Assembly: GCF_963678975.1 (NCBI RefSeq)
Contig: NC_089275.1
Coordinates: 11,811,682 to 11,875,681, forward strand
DNA: 64,000 nt
Direction of reading: 5' to 3'
From: Dysidea avara
Taxonomy: Eukaryota; Porifera; Demospongiae; Dictyoceratida; Dysideidae
A program made the translations under genes and the position numbers. Positions 49,690-61,629 of this stretch are shown in pieces (position 1 is the first letter of the stretch; each line of letters starts with the position of its first letter). The notes under the pieces were generated by a model. It was not told where the DNA came from. It did no database searches and saw nothing but the letters and a program-made list of their open reading frames with translations.

Positions 49690-49870
49690 CTCAAAAGCCC
49701 AGGGTGAAAAACATTGTAAAATTAAGGTGGCAGCCAAGAAATGGCTGCAATAATGTTTTTACCAATAAAACTTAAAACTGATTGACCAAATGATAATTGC
49801 AGCTATTTCTCGATCACTACTCTTTGATTTGACAGCATGAACAGATTTTCTCATACTGTGTGCTTTTAGA
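49690..49870. mobile_element. Foldback MITE, copy 5
   Basis: Left arm AAGGTGGCAGCCAAGAAATG; right arm GCAGCTATTTCTCGATCACT, degraded. Preceded by AGCCCAGGGTGAAAAAC. Confidence 0.5.
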
Positions 49871-50152
49871 AACCTAATGCATAAAATGTGTTGAATACAT
49901 CATAATTGTCATTGAATAATTATTTGTGTGGATCATTTTAATGCATGCATGCATGCATGTCCACAGTTTCTGGTTTTGGTTGGTGGGAAATTTCATACTT
50001 ACTGTGACCCCTACTATCAATACTACCATACTTACTGATGACACTTACCCAAACATTTATCTCAACATTTTAATATGTCACTGTCTCCACCTCAAATTCG
50101 ACTGTAGGAGTAGTTGTGACTGACTCTCCTATTTTAAGTTTATACAAAATGG

Positions 50153-51033
50153 CTGTAAACCAGTCAAGAAAACAACTGACAGTAGCAAATCCAATTGCGA
50201 GTACCATGTTTGATTACACAACTGCAGATGCCAATACACCATAGTAATTTAAGGGACTGTAAGCCATGCATACGTCCATCCTACGAGGCTTTCCAATTGT
50301 TATTTTTGGTGTAATTAACACTCAGGTCTCTACATGGGAAGAATACAATGTAGCTTGCATTGCCAAATATTAGTAACCTTACACCAACATGTAGCTAGCT
50401 ATTGGATTGATTCTCAAGTTTGCTTACGATCACAAGTTGTCAATGTGTAGCACAGAAAGAAATGAGACGCAAAGGGGGACAAACCAAGATGCATGCGTTG
50501 TTGTTACTAGCTGTTGCAGTTGGCAAAGGCATATTTCAGGCTTAAGCATGGCATACAGTTGCAGTGAAAATATATTTATTTGTTAAGGCTATACAGTACA
50601 AGTGTTGAAGGTCTGTAGGACACTTGCTTCTACAGCCTGTTTGAGAAAAATCCATGACTGGACCTGGGCGACCCAGAACACCTGGATCCTTCCCATAGTG
50701 ATAAGTTATGCTTGGCTGAACACATCGGTCAGTTAATTGATTAGCCAGCTCATAGAAAATTCAGTTAAATAATACTTTTCACTTTCATACCTGTAGATAT
50801 GTTATATTGGGTGCATTTTAAATCAGGAAGAAAAGTTTACTAACTTCGCGTGTATCAGGAAGCATTTCAGGTTGCTCTGAATGCAAGTAATTCTGCCAAG
50901 TTGTGAGACTCCATGGTACATATTTTATGGTGTAAATGTGCAGATCTCATGCATGACTCCTATACTATGATATTCTATAACAAGCCACCATACACATTTT
51001 GTATCACCTTTGATTGTCTGTTAATATCCTATC
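50153..51033. other. No gene seen upstream of ARF exon
   Basis: Searched on the minus strand for an ARF first exon (MG... GLDAAGKT); none recognised. Nothing else supported. Confidence 0.4.
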
Positions 51034-51282
51034 CACACAAAAACAGCCAAGCTGTGAAAAAATGGTGTGGCCTTAAAAAGCCTGGGTGAAAAAGTTGTGA
51101 AATCAAGTGTTTTTGGCTGCAATGATGTTAATTTTATTAATGCACAGCCATCATTAAATTTTTTAGCATCAGCATATCACTGCAGCTATTTCTTGGCCGC
51201 TATACCTTTGAATTCACAACTTCTTTCACATTGATATTTTTAGGCCACACCATTTTTTCACAGCTTGGTTTCTTTTTGTGTG
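51034..51282. mobile_element. Foldback MITE (AGCCAAGCTG family), best copy
   Basis: The left end CACACAAAAACAGCCAAGCT with GTGAAAAAATGGTGTGGCC pairs with the right end GGCCACACCATTTTTTCAC with AGCTTGGTTTCTTTTTGTG. The longest terminal arms of the family, about 50 bp or more. Confidence 0.8.
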
Positions 51283-51779
51283 TGTGTGTGCTTTCGAGAA
51301 GGGGCCATGGAGCTATCCAATCGTGAAAAAGCTGTTGTCTTTCTTCCCGTTGATTTACTGATGGTGTGGTGCGCCAGCTTTCTTGGCCGCATGACAGTGT
51401 CTTGATCCTATACATGTAAGTGTGCTTTTTATTACTTTGGAATGACCCTGAAATTGATCCTTTGTTAATAAAGCTCTACTGAAGAACAAGGATGGTGATG
51501 AACTATGACATATTCTGCATGTGCAGAAATTACACTAAACAACTCAAGGAGTTGAGCATTGTGGATGAATCAGTCAACAAAGGTACCCTGAGTAGTGAAG
51601 TGATGATGGTTTTAACGCTAAGCAATGAGTGATCCAAGTGAGCGATATTGTAAAAAACCAAGCTCACTACTGCCTGAAATGTAAAAAGATTTACAGTCCT
51701 TGCAAGCTCATTGTACTGTTAAATCCATTTCTCTGTACCAATCTATCACCCTATGACCACAAACTAGTGTTGTTTTAGT

Positions 51780-52660
51780 TGGTGTCTTGCCACCTTGGGT
51801 ACAGGTTTCCAGTGGTGCACCGCGAAGTTCCATACTTGGTCTTTCATTGTTTTCTCTATAATATGTTAATGAACTGCTGTCACTTGTTTCCAGTCAGTTA
51901 CTGATGTTTGCAGATGATAGAAAGCTCTGTTGTACTATATATCTGTTCTTCTAAAGACTGCTTTGTACTACAAAATGACATTAACATTTTACTTGACTGG
52001 TCAAAACATTGGTTATCATCTTTTAAAATGAGGTCTTACATATTGGCAATGCTCCATACACTGGCAATTATACTATAGCAGGAATCCAGCTATTGGATAA
52101 CGTTTGAGATCTTGGCATACAAATTGACTCAAAATTAATTCCACACTCACACAGACACAGTAGAATAGGTCTCATCTGTAAATCATTCGAATGTAAAGAC
52201 TCTGATGTCATGGTAAAGCTATATAAATGAATATAACAATGTCATATGGGGACCTTCTTACAAACTTGACGATCAAAAACGTGAAAGAATACAATGTAAA
52301 GCAACCAGAATAATTCCATCTATTAACCATTTATCATACTACAGCAGATTAAGACATCTAAACCTACCATCTTTATAACACTGTAGACGAAGGGGTGATT
52401 TGATCTACTTGTACAAAGGCAACTATGACATAGATAAACATTTATTTACCCCACCCACTTCTACTGCAACAAGAGGTCACACATTATTCAAGCATCACAC
52501 TAATTCACATACAAAGTCATAGTAGCAGAGTAATCCGGCAATGACTGCATGAATCCATTACTCTGATCTATTGTTGAGTCTCCCTCTGTCAATGATTGTA
52601 AAACATTGCTGGACAGACATTACAGTAATTGCTTATTTGATTTTGTATAGAATAGCTAAG
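51780..52660 (+). pseudogene. LINE reverse-transcriptase relic
   Basis: Decayed plus-strand fragments of a non-LTR reverse transcriptase. SSGAPRSSILGLSLFSLYY corresponds to the SGVPQGSILGPLLF block, and a FADD-like stretch follows. Then YNNVIWGPSYKLDDQKRER, KATRIIPSINHLSYYSRL and a C-terminus SVNDCKTLLDRHYSNCLFDF. Many stops and frameshifts. It differs from the 5.8-8.8 kb LINE. Confidence 0.8.
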
Positions 52661-52699
52661 TACATATTCTGGTAGCTAATTTGTCTATGGATGTACAAG

Positions 52700-53636
52700 C
52701 ACAAGCCTTTATACTTAAAATACAAAAATGGAATGGTAGCTATAGTTAGCTAATGGTTTTTCAGTGCTGGTCACTGTAAAACATTAATAAGATAGCCTAT
52801 AGCTATACGGACTGAAGCCATAATTAATTGTGGCTATTCAGTAATTGCGTGCTTTGGTGGCTAATTGTAACACCTGCTCAAGAAAGTATATGTTCATGCA
52901 GCGATCGCAAGGACTCTTAATGGTATACTTAGCATTGTCATTGTTCCTCCCATCACAGTTTAGAATTTGGAACAGATAGATAGCATGTGTATATAAATAT
53001 AGCAGGAAATAAAAAGGTTAACCATTACTATGAACTCCTATATCATAGCGAGGAATTTGAATTTTTATTGTATGTTGGACTAGTACACACAAATTTTCGA
53101 GTGACAGTTGCCGTAAGTTCATATAAAGGTTAACTTTATGCTATGGTTTGTGGGTCTAAGTAACAATTAATTAAACAGCTCATTTTGCAAATGTCACTGG
53201 TATATTATTCAGCATTTTCTTCATAGGTGATCACCTCGTAATATACATCATTGAATACAAGAGGTCAGGTCAAGGTTTTGTGCCAAACATCACTCTAACT
53301 TTAGTCTACATATATATTCATTTGACAGCACAGTTAATTTAATTGTCATATGCTTCTACATATAATTATGTCTGCATGTGATCTGTGATCTGCCATGCAT
53401 TGCTGCTTTGTAATACGTAAATCATACGTATTTGGTCTGCATGATCATGATACACAGTTGTGATTGATCATAACTTCACTTAATTATTTACCATTATTAA
53501 GTGCATACTAATTATTATAAGTTTCTAATAAAACAAACAGTGCAAGGTGCTTGAAACTAGTGTTGCATGCATTCTACAATAGTCCAAATTACACTAAAAA
53601 CAAAATTCTTTACAAAAAATCACCTGATGGGATTAA
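52700..53636. other. Downstream flank of KCTD-like gene, no gene seen
   Basis: AT-rich. It probably includes the LINE relic's 3' end and the 3' UTR of the minus-strand gene. No repeat structure stands out. Confidence 0.4.
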
Positions 53637-54506
53637 CTACTTGATATTCCCAGCAGATATGAGAGCCTTTCTTAAGTTAGCATCAAAGTTAGTCTTGTCA
53701 GTTTTAGAGCCAGTAAAAGTGACATTATGAGTCACATGTGAAAATCTATTAAAAGAAGCTAGTCCATTAACTTGGAAAAATACAGTATCATCAAGTATGC
53801 AATTTTGAAAGGTGACATCTGATTCAAAACAACAGCAAGTGAAGGAAGCAACACTAAGATCACAACCAATAAAAGATACTGGATAATCAAACTTTATGGC
53901 ATTAAAGGACAGCCCTCTCATGTTTTTGTGTTTGTATGAAATGGCACGTGTTGAACGTTGTGTAGTCTGAAACACAATAGATAAAGAGTACTCACAAGTA
54001 ACAACTCCAAGTTGGGATATGAAGTGGACTGCAATATCATTTTGAAAAATAACATCAACTTCTCGCAGTAAAGGTCCAAATGCAGAGACAAGACCCTGAA
54101 GTTGAAAATATTTTGCTTCACGGAGTAGCCCAAGTAATGCCTCATGTGATTTGGGAAAGGATTCCATCACTTCTTTTCCATCACGTAAATAATCCAGTAT
54201 GTATCTGAAGCGAGCCCCATCTCTATCAATGAAGAAACTACCATCACTGCTCTTCATGGTGTCTAAATCATGTCTGCCACTAAACATGACTCCCAACCTT
54301 GACTCAGGGTATTTGGTCAGTGTGGAACGTGAGGTTGAGTAACATGTGCCTCCAACATCTAGTATTACCTTTTGTCCATTTATTTTAGCCTTTTCTTCTT
54401 CCCACCTCTTCTTTTCTTCATCAAATTTCTTTTTGTCTTCATCTAATTGCTGTCTGTCCTTTGCCACCTTTTCAGCTACTTCTTTGGTTATTCCTGTTGC
54501 AGCCAT
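53637..54506 (-). CDS. KCTD-like BTB/POZ protein with pentapeptide-like C-terminus
   Basis: A single-exon reading frame of 289 aa. Residues 1-45 form a charged helix (DEDKKKFDEEKKRWEEEKAK), probably coiled coil. Residues 46-145 are a T1-type BTB domain: KVILDVGGTCYSTSRSTL, SFFIDRDGARFRYILDYLRDG and LLREAKYFQLQGL. KCTD proteins oligomerise through this domain and often serve as CUL3 ligase adaptors; that role is inferred. The C-terminus (about 190-289) has a five-residue F/L periodicity (SFNAIKFDYPVSFIGCDLSVASF), reminiscent of pentapeptide repeats. The ATG directly follows a tttaattatag acceptor, so a 5' UTR exon probably lies upstream. The frame is intact and stands alone here. Confidence 0.85.
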   Translation of the reverse strand: MAATGITKEVAEKVAKDRQQLDEDKKKFDEEKKRWEEEKAKINGQKVILDVGGTCYSTSRSTLTKYPESRLGVMFSGRHDLDTMKSSDGSFFIDRDGARFRYILDYLRDGKEVMESFPKSHEALLGLLREAKYFQLQGLVSAFGPLLREVDVIFQNDIAVHFISQLGVVTCEYSLSIVFQTTQRSTRAISYKHKNMRGLSFNAIKFDYPVSFIGCDLSVASFTCCCFESDVTFQNCILDDTVFFQVNGLASFNRFSHVTHNVTFTGSKTDKTNFDANLRKALISAGNIK

Positions 54507-55130
54507 TGTCTATAATTAAAGCAAGAACATTACTTGGTTTACAACATATTTAATAAAAACATCATCCTGTACAACAGGAAGTTTTGACAAAAGAAAATCT
54601 GATGAATTTCAGGAATTTGTCAAACCTTGATATAGTTTAAACTGAGTGTTCAGATGAATGATTTCTTAATTTAATTAATTCATCAAGGCTGCGAAAGTGA
54701 AGATTCATAAATTTTTCTTTCTATAAAAATTTCCCATTGTATACTAGCTATGCAATTAATAGATGTCTCAGCAAAAGCCTGCTTACTACAGTTTGTACAT
54801 TTCTAAATTTCTCTCAGAATTATCTACAGTGTTCAAGGAATAAGATACCAAAACTTTCAACATTTTGTGGTGAATACTTTTGGAATCATAGCATTAGACA
54901 GTAGGAAGAACAAATAAATCGTATAGTGACAATACTGAAAATAAATTACGTGCGCTTAAAGTCACAGCCGTAACTTCCATTTGAATTGGTTTACAGAGTT
55001 GTTTACAATGTTTACCATGAATTGGCAAAATAAAAGTAACGGCAATGCATTACAATTAAATATTGCTCCCAGAAAAAAGTATAAAGTTACATATTACATG
55101 TTATTCTGAGGGCTGTAACTCGCACTATTA
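54507..55130. other. Upstream intron or 5' flank of KCTD-like gene
   Basis: Likely first intron and 5' UTR region of the minus-strand gene. No coding sequence recognised. Confidence 0.4.
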
Positions 55131-55579
55131 TCATGCAGTACGATAGTATTGTACACTAGAGATCATGAAGGCTTGGGCACCCAAAAAACCAGCCTCGTAA
55201 TACCTTTATGGCGCCTTGGCAGTATTGGTGAGGTATAAGCAAGCCCAAAAGTGCCTTCAGCATGACCTGAAAAGCTTTTTAAAAGTTGTAATAAAATATT
55301 TAATGAAATTTTTCACTGATTGACTGACTGCCTGATGCCTTCAGACAAGTGTAACTCGACAAAAGCTAAAGCTACAGGTTCCACTGTTCAACATCGCTTC
55401 AGCCTTACTGGTGCGTTTTAGCATACCGTTGTGTCCTCCTTTGTATCCCATTTATCTTTGCTGGCAGTGCAAAGTGTCGATTCATGATGGCTTTCCTATA
55501 TTTGAAGGGAATTGTCCGAGTTTTCTGTTGTGACTGGGTTGATTATATAGGTCCTTCTCTTAGTGTTCATTTGTTACAC

Positions 55580-55717
55580 TGTACATGCGTAATGGACAGA
55601 GTGAAAATGAAGTGTAATGGCCACTTCATTTTGGCACATCACTGCACATTAGTGGAATGACTTGCCGGATGAGATTGCTACAAACTGCTTCCACCTTCCA
55701 TGGCACTTTATGTATAT
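55580..55717 (+). pseudogene. LINE C-terminal fragment
   Basis: One frame reads WNDLPDEIATNCFHLP, the W-x-x-LP signature near the C-terminus of CR1/L2-type reverse transcriptases. It is cut by a foldback element, and the matching 3' end may resume at 56440-56633. Confidence 0.6.
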
Positions 55718-56440
55718 GTTAAAGCATAGCCATGAGTACTATATGAAAAATAAAGCACGAGGCCAAGCGCCGAGTGCTTTATTTCTCATATAGCACGAGC
55801 AAGGCTATGCTTTAAATGATTTATGAAACTTTCTAGTCGTGTAGCTTCACCATACACTAGGACTCGTAATTAACACGCGTTGCATGAACTATTAACAACC
55901 TGAATGCACACAAACTAGTTTAACAAGGTAACTCACGCGTATTTCACCACAGTTTGGCATGATAGATGTTCATCGCATATTTTGGCAGGATTGGGTCTTA
56001 ACCCACAATCAATTCTATTGTGACACATGGTGAAGTATTTCCGTGATATCTCCAGGACTTGTCCGTTCACATTAACAAACGTAACAGCAACGTTACCTTC
56101 TCCCACCCATCATCAAAGCATTTAGGTATGTCTATAAAAGCAATCCAGTGGTAGAACTCGTATTAGCTGGGATGATTGATCACTCAGCACGGCTAGGCTA
56201 TCAGCCTTCACCGGCATGGGGTGATTAGTTGTACTGGCATGAGCCCCACGGGCTATTACCCTGCACTAGAGCATGTGGGCAACTGTGCTTTATTGCCCAC
56301 TTTATTGCACGGCAAAGAGGGCTTTATTTGTTCAATAAAGCACACTTTGCGGTGCAATAAAGCACTCTTTGTGGCCGATGAAGCACTGTTGGCTGGCTGA
56401 GAGTGTACTTTATGAACTTTAAAGTATACTTTTCCCTTTG
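55718..56440. mobile_element. Foldback element interrupting a LINE
   Basis: Hairpin 55720-55811: AAAGCATAGCC and AAATAAAGCAC pair with GTGCTTTATTT and GGCTATGCTTT. A second hairpin rich in TGCTTTATTG and CAATAAAGCAC lies at 56276-56392. Both look like ends or internal parts of one inserted element. Confidence 0.55.
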
Positions 56441-56633
56441 ATCTCGCCCAAGCTAAGTTCTATAAATAATTATACGTTATGTAATGATGATGTTTAATGT
56501 ATTGATTATTCTGTGTATTTGTATTGTATATTGTGTGTATGGTGCATTGTGACTGTATGTATGCTCCTGCATGGAAGAATGGCTTAAACCTGAATGCAAG
56601 AACTTAAATAAAAATCAATCAATCAATCAAAAT
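56441..56633 (+). repeat. LINE 3' end with (ATCA)n tail
   Basis: A segment ending AATAAAAATCAATCAATCAA. A short microsatellite tail after a 3' UTR-like stretch is typical of CR1/L2/RTE elements. It may belong to the fragment at 55580-55717. Confidence 0.5.
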
Positions 56634-56775
56634 CACTCCGCTATTTTAGTACTAATTATTGACAGTTGGGACACAAATTCAGAGGAAACAATAAGCCTGG
56701 TGCAATTCTTTCTGCTCTAATGCGGTATGCTTGGGTTCACCAGTTATAATAATGTTGCAAAAAAGTAAACAAACA

Positions 56776-56982
56776 AGTATAAGGAAAAATTAAGAATTTT
56801 AAATTCATCAGGGATGATAGAAATAAAAAGTAGTGAAACAAGGGAGGTTGTCTACACCTGAAGATTTACTAATTCAGTCATGGGTGTAGGGATTTATGTC
56901 CACTAGTATATCTTCAGGTGTAGGTAACCTCCCGTGTTTCATTAGTTTCCTATGATCCTTACAATTCTTATTATACTTAACT
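56776..56982. mobile_element. TIR element (TAAGGAAAA family), copy 2
   Basis: Left arm GTATAAGGAAAAATTAAGAA and right arm AATTCTTATTATAC, with an inner pair ACACCTGAAGAT and ATCTTCAGGTGT. Relative of 21451-21690. Confidence 0.6.
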
Positions 56983-57689
56983 GTAAATAGATCTGGCCAT
57001 TTTCAAGCTACATACAATCTTATTTTAAATTTATAAAATCAACATTATTTGATTCATTTCAAACCTTTGTGTGTAGAAAGAGCATACCATAGCCAGATGG
57101 ATATGTTACAAAAATGGACATTGTTGTGCTTTAATGACCACGGAAACACTGTAAATTTCACAAACAAACCTGCAGAGTTAGTTCACAATGCTTTTGTTTC
57201 AGTGTAGTACTGAGACAAAAGCTATGGGTGTCAAGAGCCATGGGAGTCAAGTGTAGCAATGGGTGTCAAGAACCATTAGAGCATTCTATTGTTAATATCT
57301 GCTGCCCTAGAACAAGAAAGTGATTTTCAACCTAACACTTATAATTTCCTGATTTCCTTCTGCTATAGTTCATTTAAATCGCCATTCACTGCTCTCTCCA
57401 AATCTAGTCAGGAATCTGAGGTATCTATCATGTGTCACAGGTTACTATGCTATTAAAACATGGCTCTGAAATGACCAGTACAAAAAGTATGGCTACACTG
57501 CATCCATTTTGACGTGCCAAAATTCAAACATCATAGTGCTCATGGAGAGTTGCTTTACATGTATCACATCCAGAAAGTTACTAAATGGACATGAAGTAGG
57601 CAGTACACAATAATTAATTTCAGACAAAACGTGCAGTTGAAGGTCAGCTAGTATCCTGACGTCATAAAAGAAAAAAATTAACATACAGT

Positions 57690-57985
57690 TAGGGTGCTAA
57701 GACCTTTTTTGTGCACTTTTGGATAAAAGCATGAAACTTGTCACATAGTTTGTATGTATCCTAAAGATTATTTTTTGATAGGGAGCCATTACAGATTTGA
57801 CCTTTGGTGACCTTTACACTCAATTTAATGCTTTAAAATAGTCAGTTTTTCACCTGTCTCACCTATAAATGGTTCAAAATTCACAAACTTGATGTCAAAT
57901 AAATGCTCTTGCTCTGAAGAGTATACTAACATTTAAAGATACTCCATAGCTTTTAATATTCCAAAGTTATAGCCATTTATAAGAG
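57690..57985. repeat. Relative of one arm of the 13.05-13.68 kb foldback
   Basis: Shares TTTGACCTTTGGTGACC, ATGAAACTT and CCAAAGTTATAGCC blocks with the arms at 13051-13678. The second arm is degraded or absent. Confidence 0.5.
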
Positions 57986-59073
57986 CAAAAAGTAGCCCTA
58001 TTTTCTCCCTTCCACGCACATCACACAATATGGTACTTATACATAATGCAGGTTGTATTTCCATAATTATGCTGAGTTAGATATGTGATATCATTTACAA
58101 TTGTAATGTGGAACCTGTCTTATAGTGGCCACCTGTGTTAAGAGACCACAAAGTTTAAGTTAACTTCAAGACATACACATAATAACAAACACCTCGAACA
58201 GGCTCTGCCTTCTGTGTATACCCTCCAGTACCTAACTGGTAAAGTAGATAACAACAAGATGATTACATGCAAGTACAGCTACTACTCATATAGCAGCAAA
58301 TGATCTGCTGCCAGCTATGCACCTCCCATCCAAGGGTGCAACCTCAGGACTTCCAAAAAGCCAATAATCATAACCAGTGACTTCACCCACGCACATGACT
58401 CAGCCAGAATATATCGAGGTAGGAGTTCTCTATTATAGCTAACAGCAACATAGACCCATGGATGTTTACAGCCGGCTTCGACTGCAGAGTAAATTAAAAC
58501 TTCCCTGACTCACTAGTAAATTTTTATATTCAGTTTTTCACTACTGTCACATACCTGTTTTAATATTAGCCCGTGGCTCCTCCGTTTACACGAACCTTGG
58601 GGCAATCAGTGGCAGTCCTTGACAATCGAGATCTAGCCGTCAGACGTAACACAAACTCATCATGGAGAGAAACCGTCATTATTGCATAAACAATACAAAA
58701 ATAAAGTATGGTGTGTCCTCGGACTCATGCGACCACACGATAAATTCCAAAAATGGGCGTGGCAAGGAAATTACAATAAAAAGAATTAATTTTCCAAAAG
58801 GATGGGGGCGGCATCACGCAGAAGTAATATTAACCCCACACAGACCGCAATAGAGGATATGCACACTATATTATTCGAAAGAAAAATGATCAATTAAAGT
58901 AGTGCGGCGGCGCTTTCAAAAAAGTTGACGGTGAACGACTGTACTCCGAGCCGCAATCACCGCTCTGTAAGAAACGCTGATAACTGCGCTCAGACTATAT
59001 AACTCACCACAAATGCTACGGGCAGGCAGGCTTTCGTTCGACAGTTATACTATCTCCTGCGTAGAAGAAATCA
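57986..59073. other. No gene supported; mixed repeat sequence
   Basis: Contains the inverted relative of 49510-49575 (58190-58255) and a less AT-rich stretch (about 58480-59040) that could be a promoter. A 63-codon frame at 58662-58853 has no recognisable feature. Confidence 0.35.
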
Positions 59074-59081
59074 CCGCTCTG

Positions 59082-59653
59082 CAGTGGCGTATCTACGGTA
59101 GGGCTTCGTAGGGCCTAGGCCCTGGCTAGCGCCCTACCAAACTGAAGACTACTAAACCCACAATCATCAACTTTTCATGGGTCATTGCATTATCTAACAA
59201 GTGAAACTAGTTATTCTATACTAAATTACTCACCGAATTATTAGTATTGAGCTGTCACGAAGCCAATAATTAGGAGGATTCTAATTAACGCCCATCAATT
59301 GAGCACGTGATCAAATCACTTGTTGGTGATATTGATAAGGACGTGTCTTCCTAGTGTTCTTGTAGTTCATATCTATAGATCCTTGTAAGATTTCATCAGG
59401 TACATATAGGTGTTGTGAATTATCTTGTTTTAATGTTTTTAGATCTGAACAGCTAGGTTCACTAAATATAGCTAGCTATATATAAACTAGGTACTTCATA
59501 AAAAATGTAAAAGCATGTTATTTTATAGCTGAAATGGCCTCAGATGCCATTTTGCAGCTGTTGAATTTCAATTTTTTCTGGGGGGGGATGCCCCTGCCTT
59601 CAACAGCATACTACAGTGCCCTACCAATAGGGAAAGTCTATGATACGCCACTG
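59082..59653. mobile_element. hAT-like MITE, 572 bp, perfect target duplication
   Basis: Inverted ends CAGTGGCGTATCTACGG and a right end complementary to it (ATGATACGCCACTG). The exact 8-bp duplication CCGCTCTG lies at 59074-59081 and 59654-59661. The pre-insertion sequence CACCGCTCTGTAAGAA also occurs intact at about 58958, which supports the reconstruction. Confidence 0.9.
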
Positions 59654-59661
59654 CCGCTCTG

Positions 59662-61629
59662 TAAGAACTGAGCCGCTGATACTGCCCACTCCCGGTATGA
59701 ATCTTTGCACTTCATTCAATGCCAGACAAAAAATCACGTGCTTATTAGCAATGTTTTCACGGTATGCATATCCTTTATTCATGTAATTATGAGCAGAACA
59801 CTGAAAGGACTAGCTAACTGGCCTGGATCCTGAGAGTGGATTTTTGCAGACTAGCTAATCAACCAGCCCTATACGCTTCAGGTAGTTGGTAGGGTAATTA
59901 TGCTACAGTCTGATGATCAAGAGTTACTATCAAGAGTTACTAAAGTTGACTTCTGCAAATGATCATGATTAGCTATGTGTGAGTCATTGGGATCCTCCCT
60001 TGAAAACTCTGCAATTTACAATTGTATGTAATTTTTTAATTATCGCATTTCCTCAGCTACTGTGTAATCATGATTCCTTGTTTGGTTAAGGGACTTAAGT
60101 AACACATTTGATGGAATCCCTTTGACTCATTTTGTAGAGGCTCTGTGTTGGACCATATTTTACTTATTGCTATGATAGCTTTCAAAACTTGTTCATTTGG
60201 CTGCGCTAGCTGCATGCATGGCTTATAATCAGCAAGTCCGGCACTATTGACTGTTCTAATAATAGAGGCTATAGAGCAAGTGAATTTTTATTCATGACAT
60301 GATGGCCAGGACTTGCAGCTATTATGCTAGCATTATGTCAAGCAGTAAAAGTGTATCTATAGACAAATTTTACAACACCAGTTTGCTATAGCACACACCA
60401 AAATAAAATGGTAAAATGTTTTACATTCTCTACTGGTAAATTAAGTGTACATATAATTAATGTTTGCTTGCTGCTACTACTACATATAATCAGGTTAATA
60501 ATTCAGCGAAGGTATAATTCAGTATGCATACCTGCAGCAGGAGTAGCATGCAGCAGCAGTAGCTCCACTTGTTAGTCAGTGTGTCATCTACTGCATGGTT
60601 TACTGTACGTGTTTAAATTTTGAGTCTCTGGGCTCCAGCCTAGAACCATTCCTCCTGTGGATGAAGGATATAAATTATTTTGTTAAAATAGTTTTCAAAG
60701 ATATTTGCTGGACATTAATTTGCGCTGAAACTAACCATAGCCACACCCCTAAGCCTTGTTTACTGTCTAACCATGTATATGTGGGACACTTATTGCCAAG
60801 TACACCGTAGAATCACGTGCCAAGTTGGCAACAATAATATTTTGATGTTGCATCATTGCAATAATTTTGAAGTTGTGTCAGTGACCAGTAAGCCAATCAA
60901 TGCAGTCAGGTGGCTTAGCATTGAAGATTGTTACGAAGCAAGTACAGGCTTCCTTGAAGCATTTTGTGTGATAACTAGGGATACCACCCCCCCAATGCTT
61001 GTTTTTGTAAAATCATGTACTTCACACTAACACAGCTTTATAATTCTTGGAGAGCTTTAATTTGGTCTCCCCTAAGAGTGTCAACAGAAAAATACTAGTA
61101 GCTATGTTATACTGTAGACTACACATAAATAATATTTTCAGTTGAATTAGTAAACTGCATATAAGTGTTCAGAACCACTACGCAGTTTCGGACTTACGTA
61201 ATTTTAAAAAGGCAGCTAATATCAATGTGCCAATAGCAGAGTTCAGGTCATTGTGCTAGTGACACACAGTCTAATATACACACAACCTCACACACCACAA
61301 AAGGTCTAGTGCTCCACTCCTAAGTGAGCACCAGACCTTCCCCAACTGTTTTGTTTGTGGTTGATGTGTGGGAATCCCCCATGCATCTACCAGTTATTGA
61401 GTGGGAGGCCTCAAGGTGGGAATCCCCACAATCTTTTTTTGGGTAGATGAATAGTTGGTATCTGACACTACTATAACACAGTGTCAGACACTTTATTGAG
61501 ATTATCAATAATCTTACCACCAGTGTATACTGTTACTTGTGGGTTTGAGTTTTAACATTAAACAATGTTCAAAATTATACTATATACACAACGCAAAAAG
61601 CCTAAAAATCCTATGTAGCCATGCGAAAC
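59662..61629. other. No gene seen
   Basis: AT-rich. Two overlapping short frames at 60595-61030 have no domain features. A copy of the 80-bp dispersed repeat lies at 60733-60800. Confidence 0.4.

Larger units (their letters stand above)
47351..50152 (-). pseudogene. ARF-family small GTPase pseudogene, 5' end missing
   Basis: Exon remnants on the minus strand. 50152-50049 reads TILYKLKIGE ... ETVTY-stop-NVEINVW. 49079 to about 48905 holds VGGQDKI-stop-SLWRHYYTG ... EEAR-stop-ELHRIVNDRKMKDAI. 48529-48478 continues ILIFANKQDLPD, and 47496-47351 gives [13 protein letters not shown] ... [14 protein letters not shown]. These match the ARF switch II, NKxD (NKQD) and CATSGDGL regions, and intron phases join as in a real ARF gene. 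It is dead: three in-frame stops, an extra 4 nt after the GAT codon that breaks DVGGQ, and two transposon insertions. The first exon (P-loop GLDAAGKT) was not found. It retains introns, so it arose by gene duplication, not retrocopying. Confidence 0.85.

Noticed and set aside
47351..50152. Functional ARF GTPase gene
   Set aside because: Three stops, a frameshift and an exon-disrupting insertion; no P-loop exon found.
58662..58853. 63-codon plus-strand frame
   Set aside because: No homology signal, no splice context, and it lies among repeats.
60595..61030. Two overlapping plus-strand frames
   Set aside because: No domain features. The region also carries a dispersed repeat.
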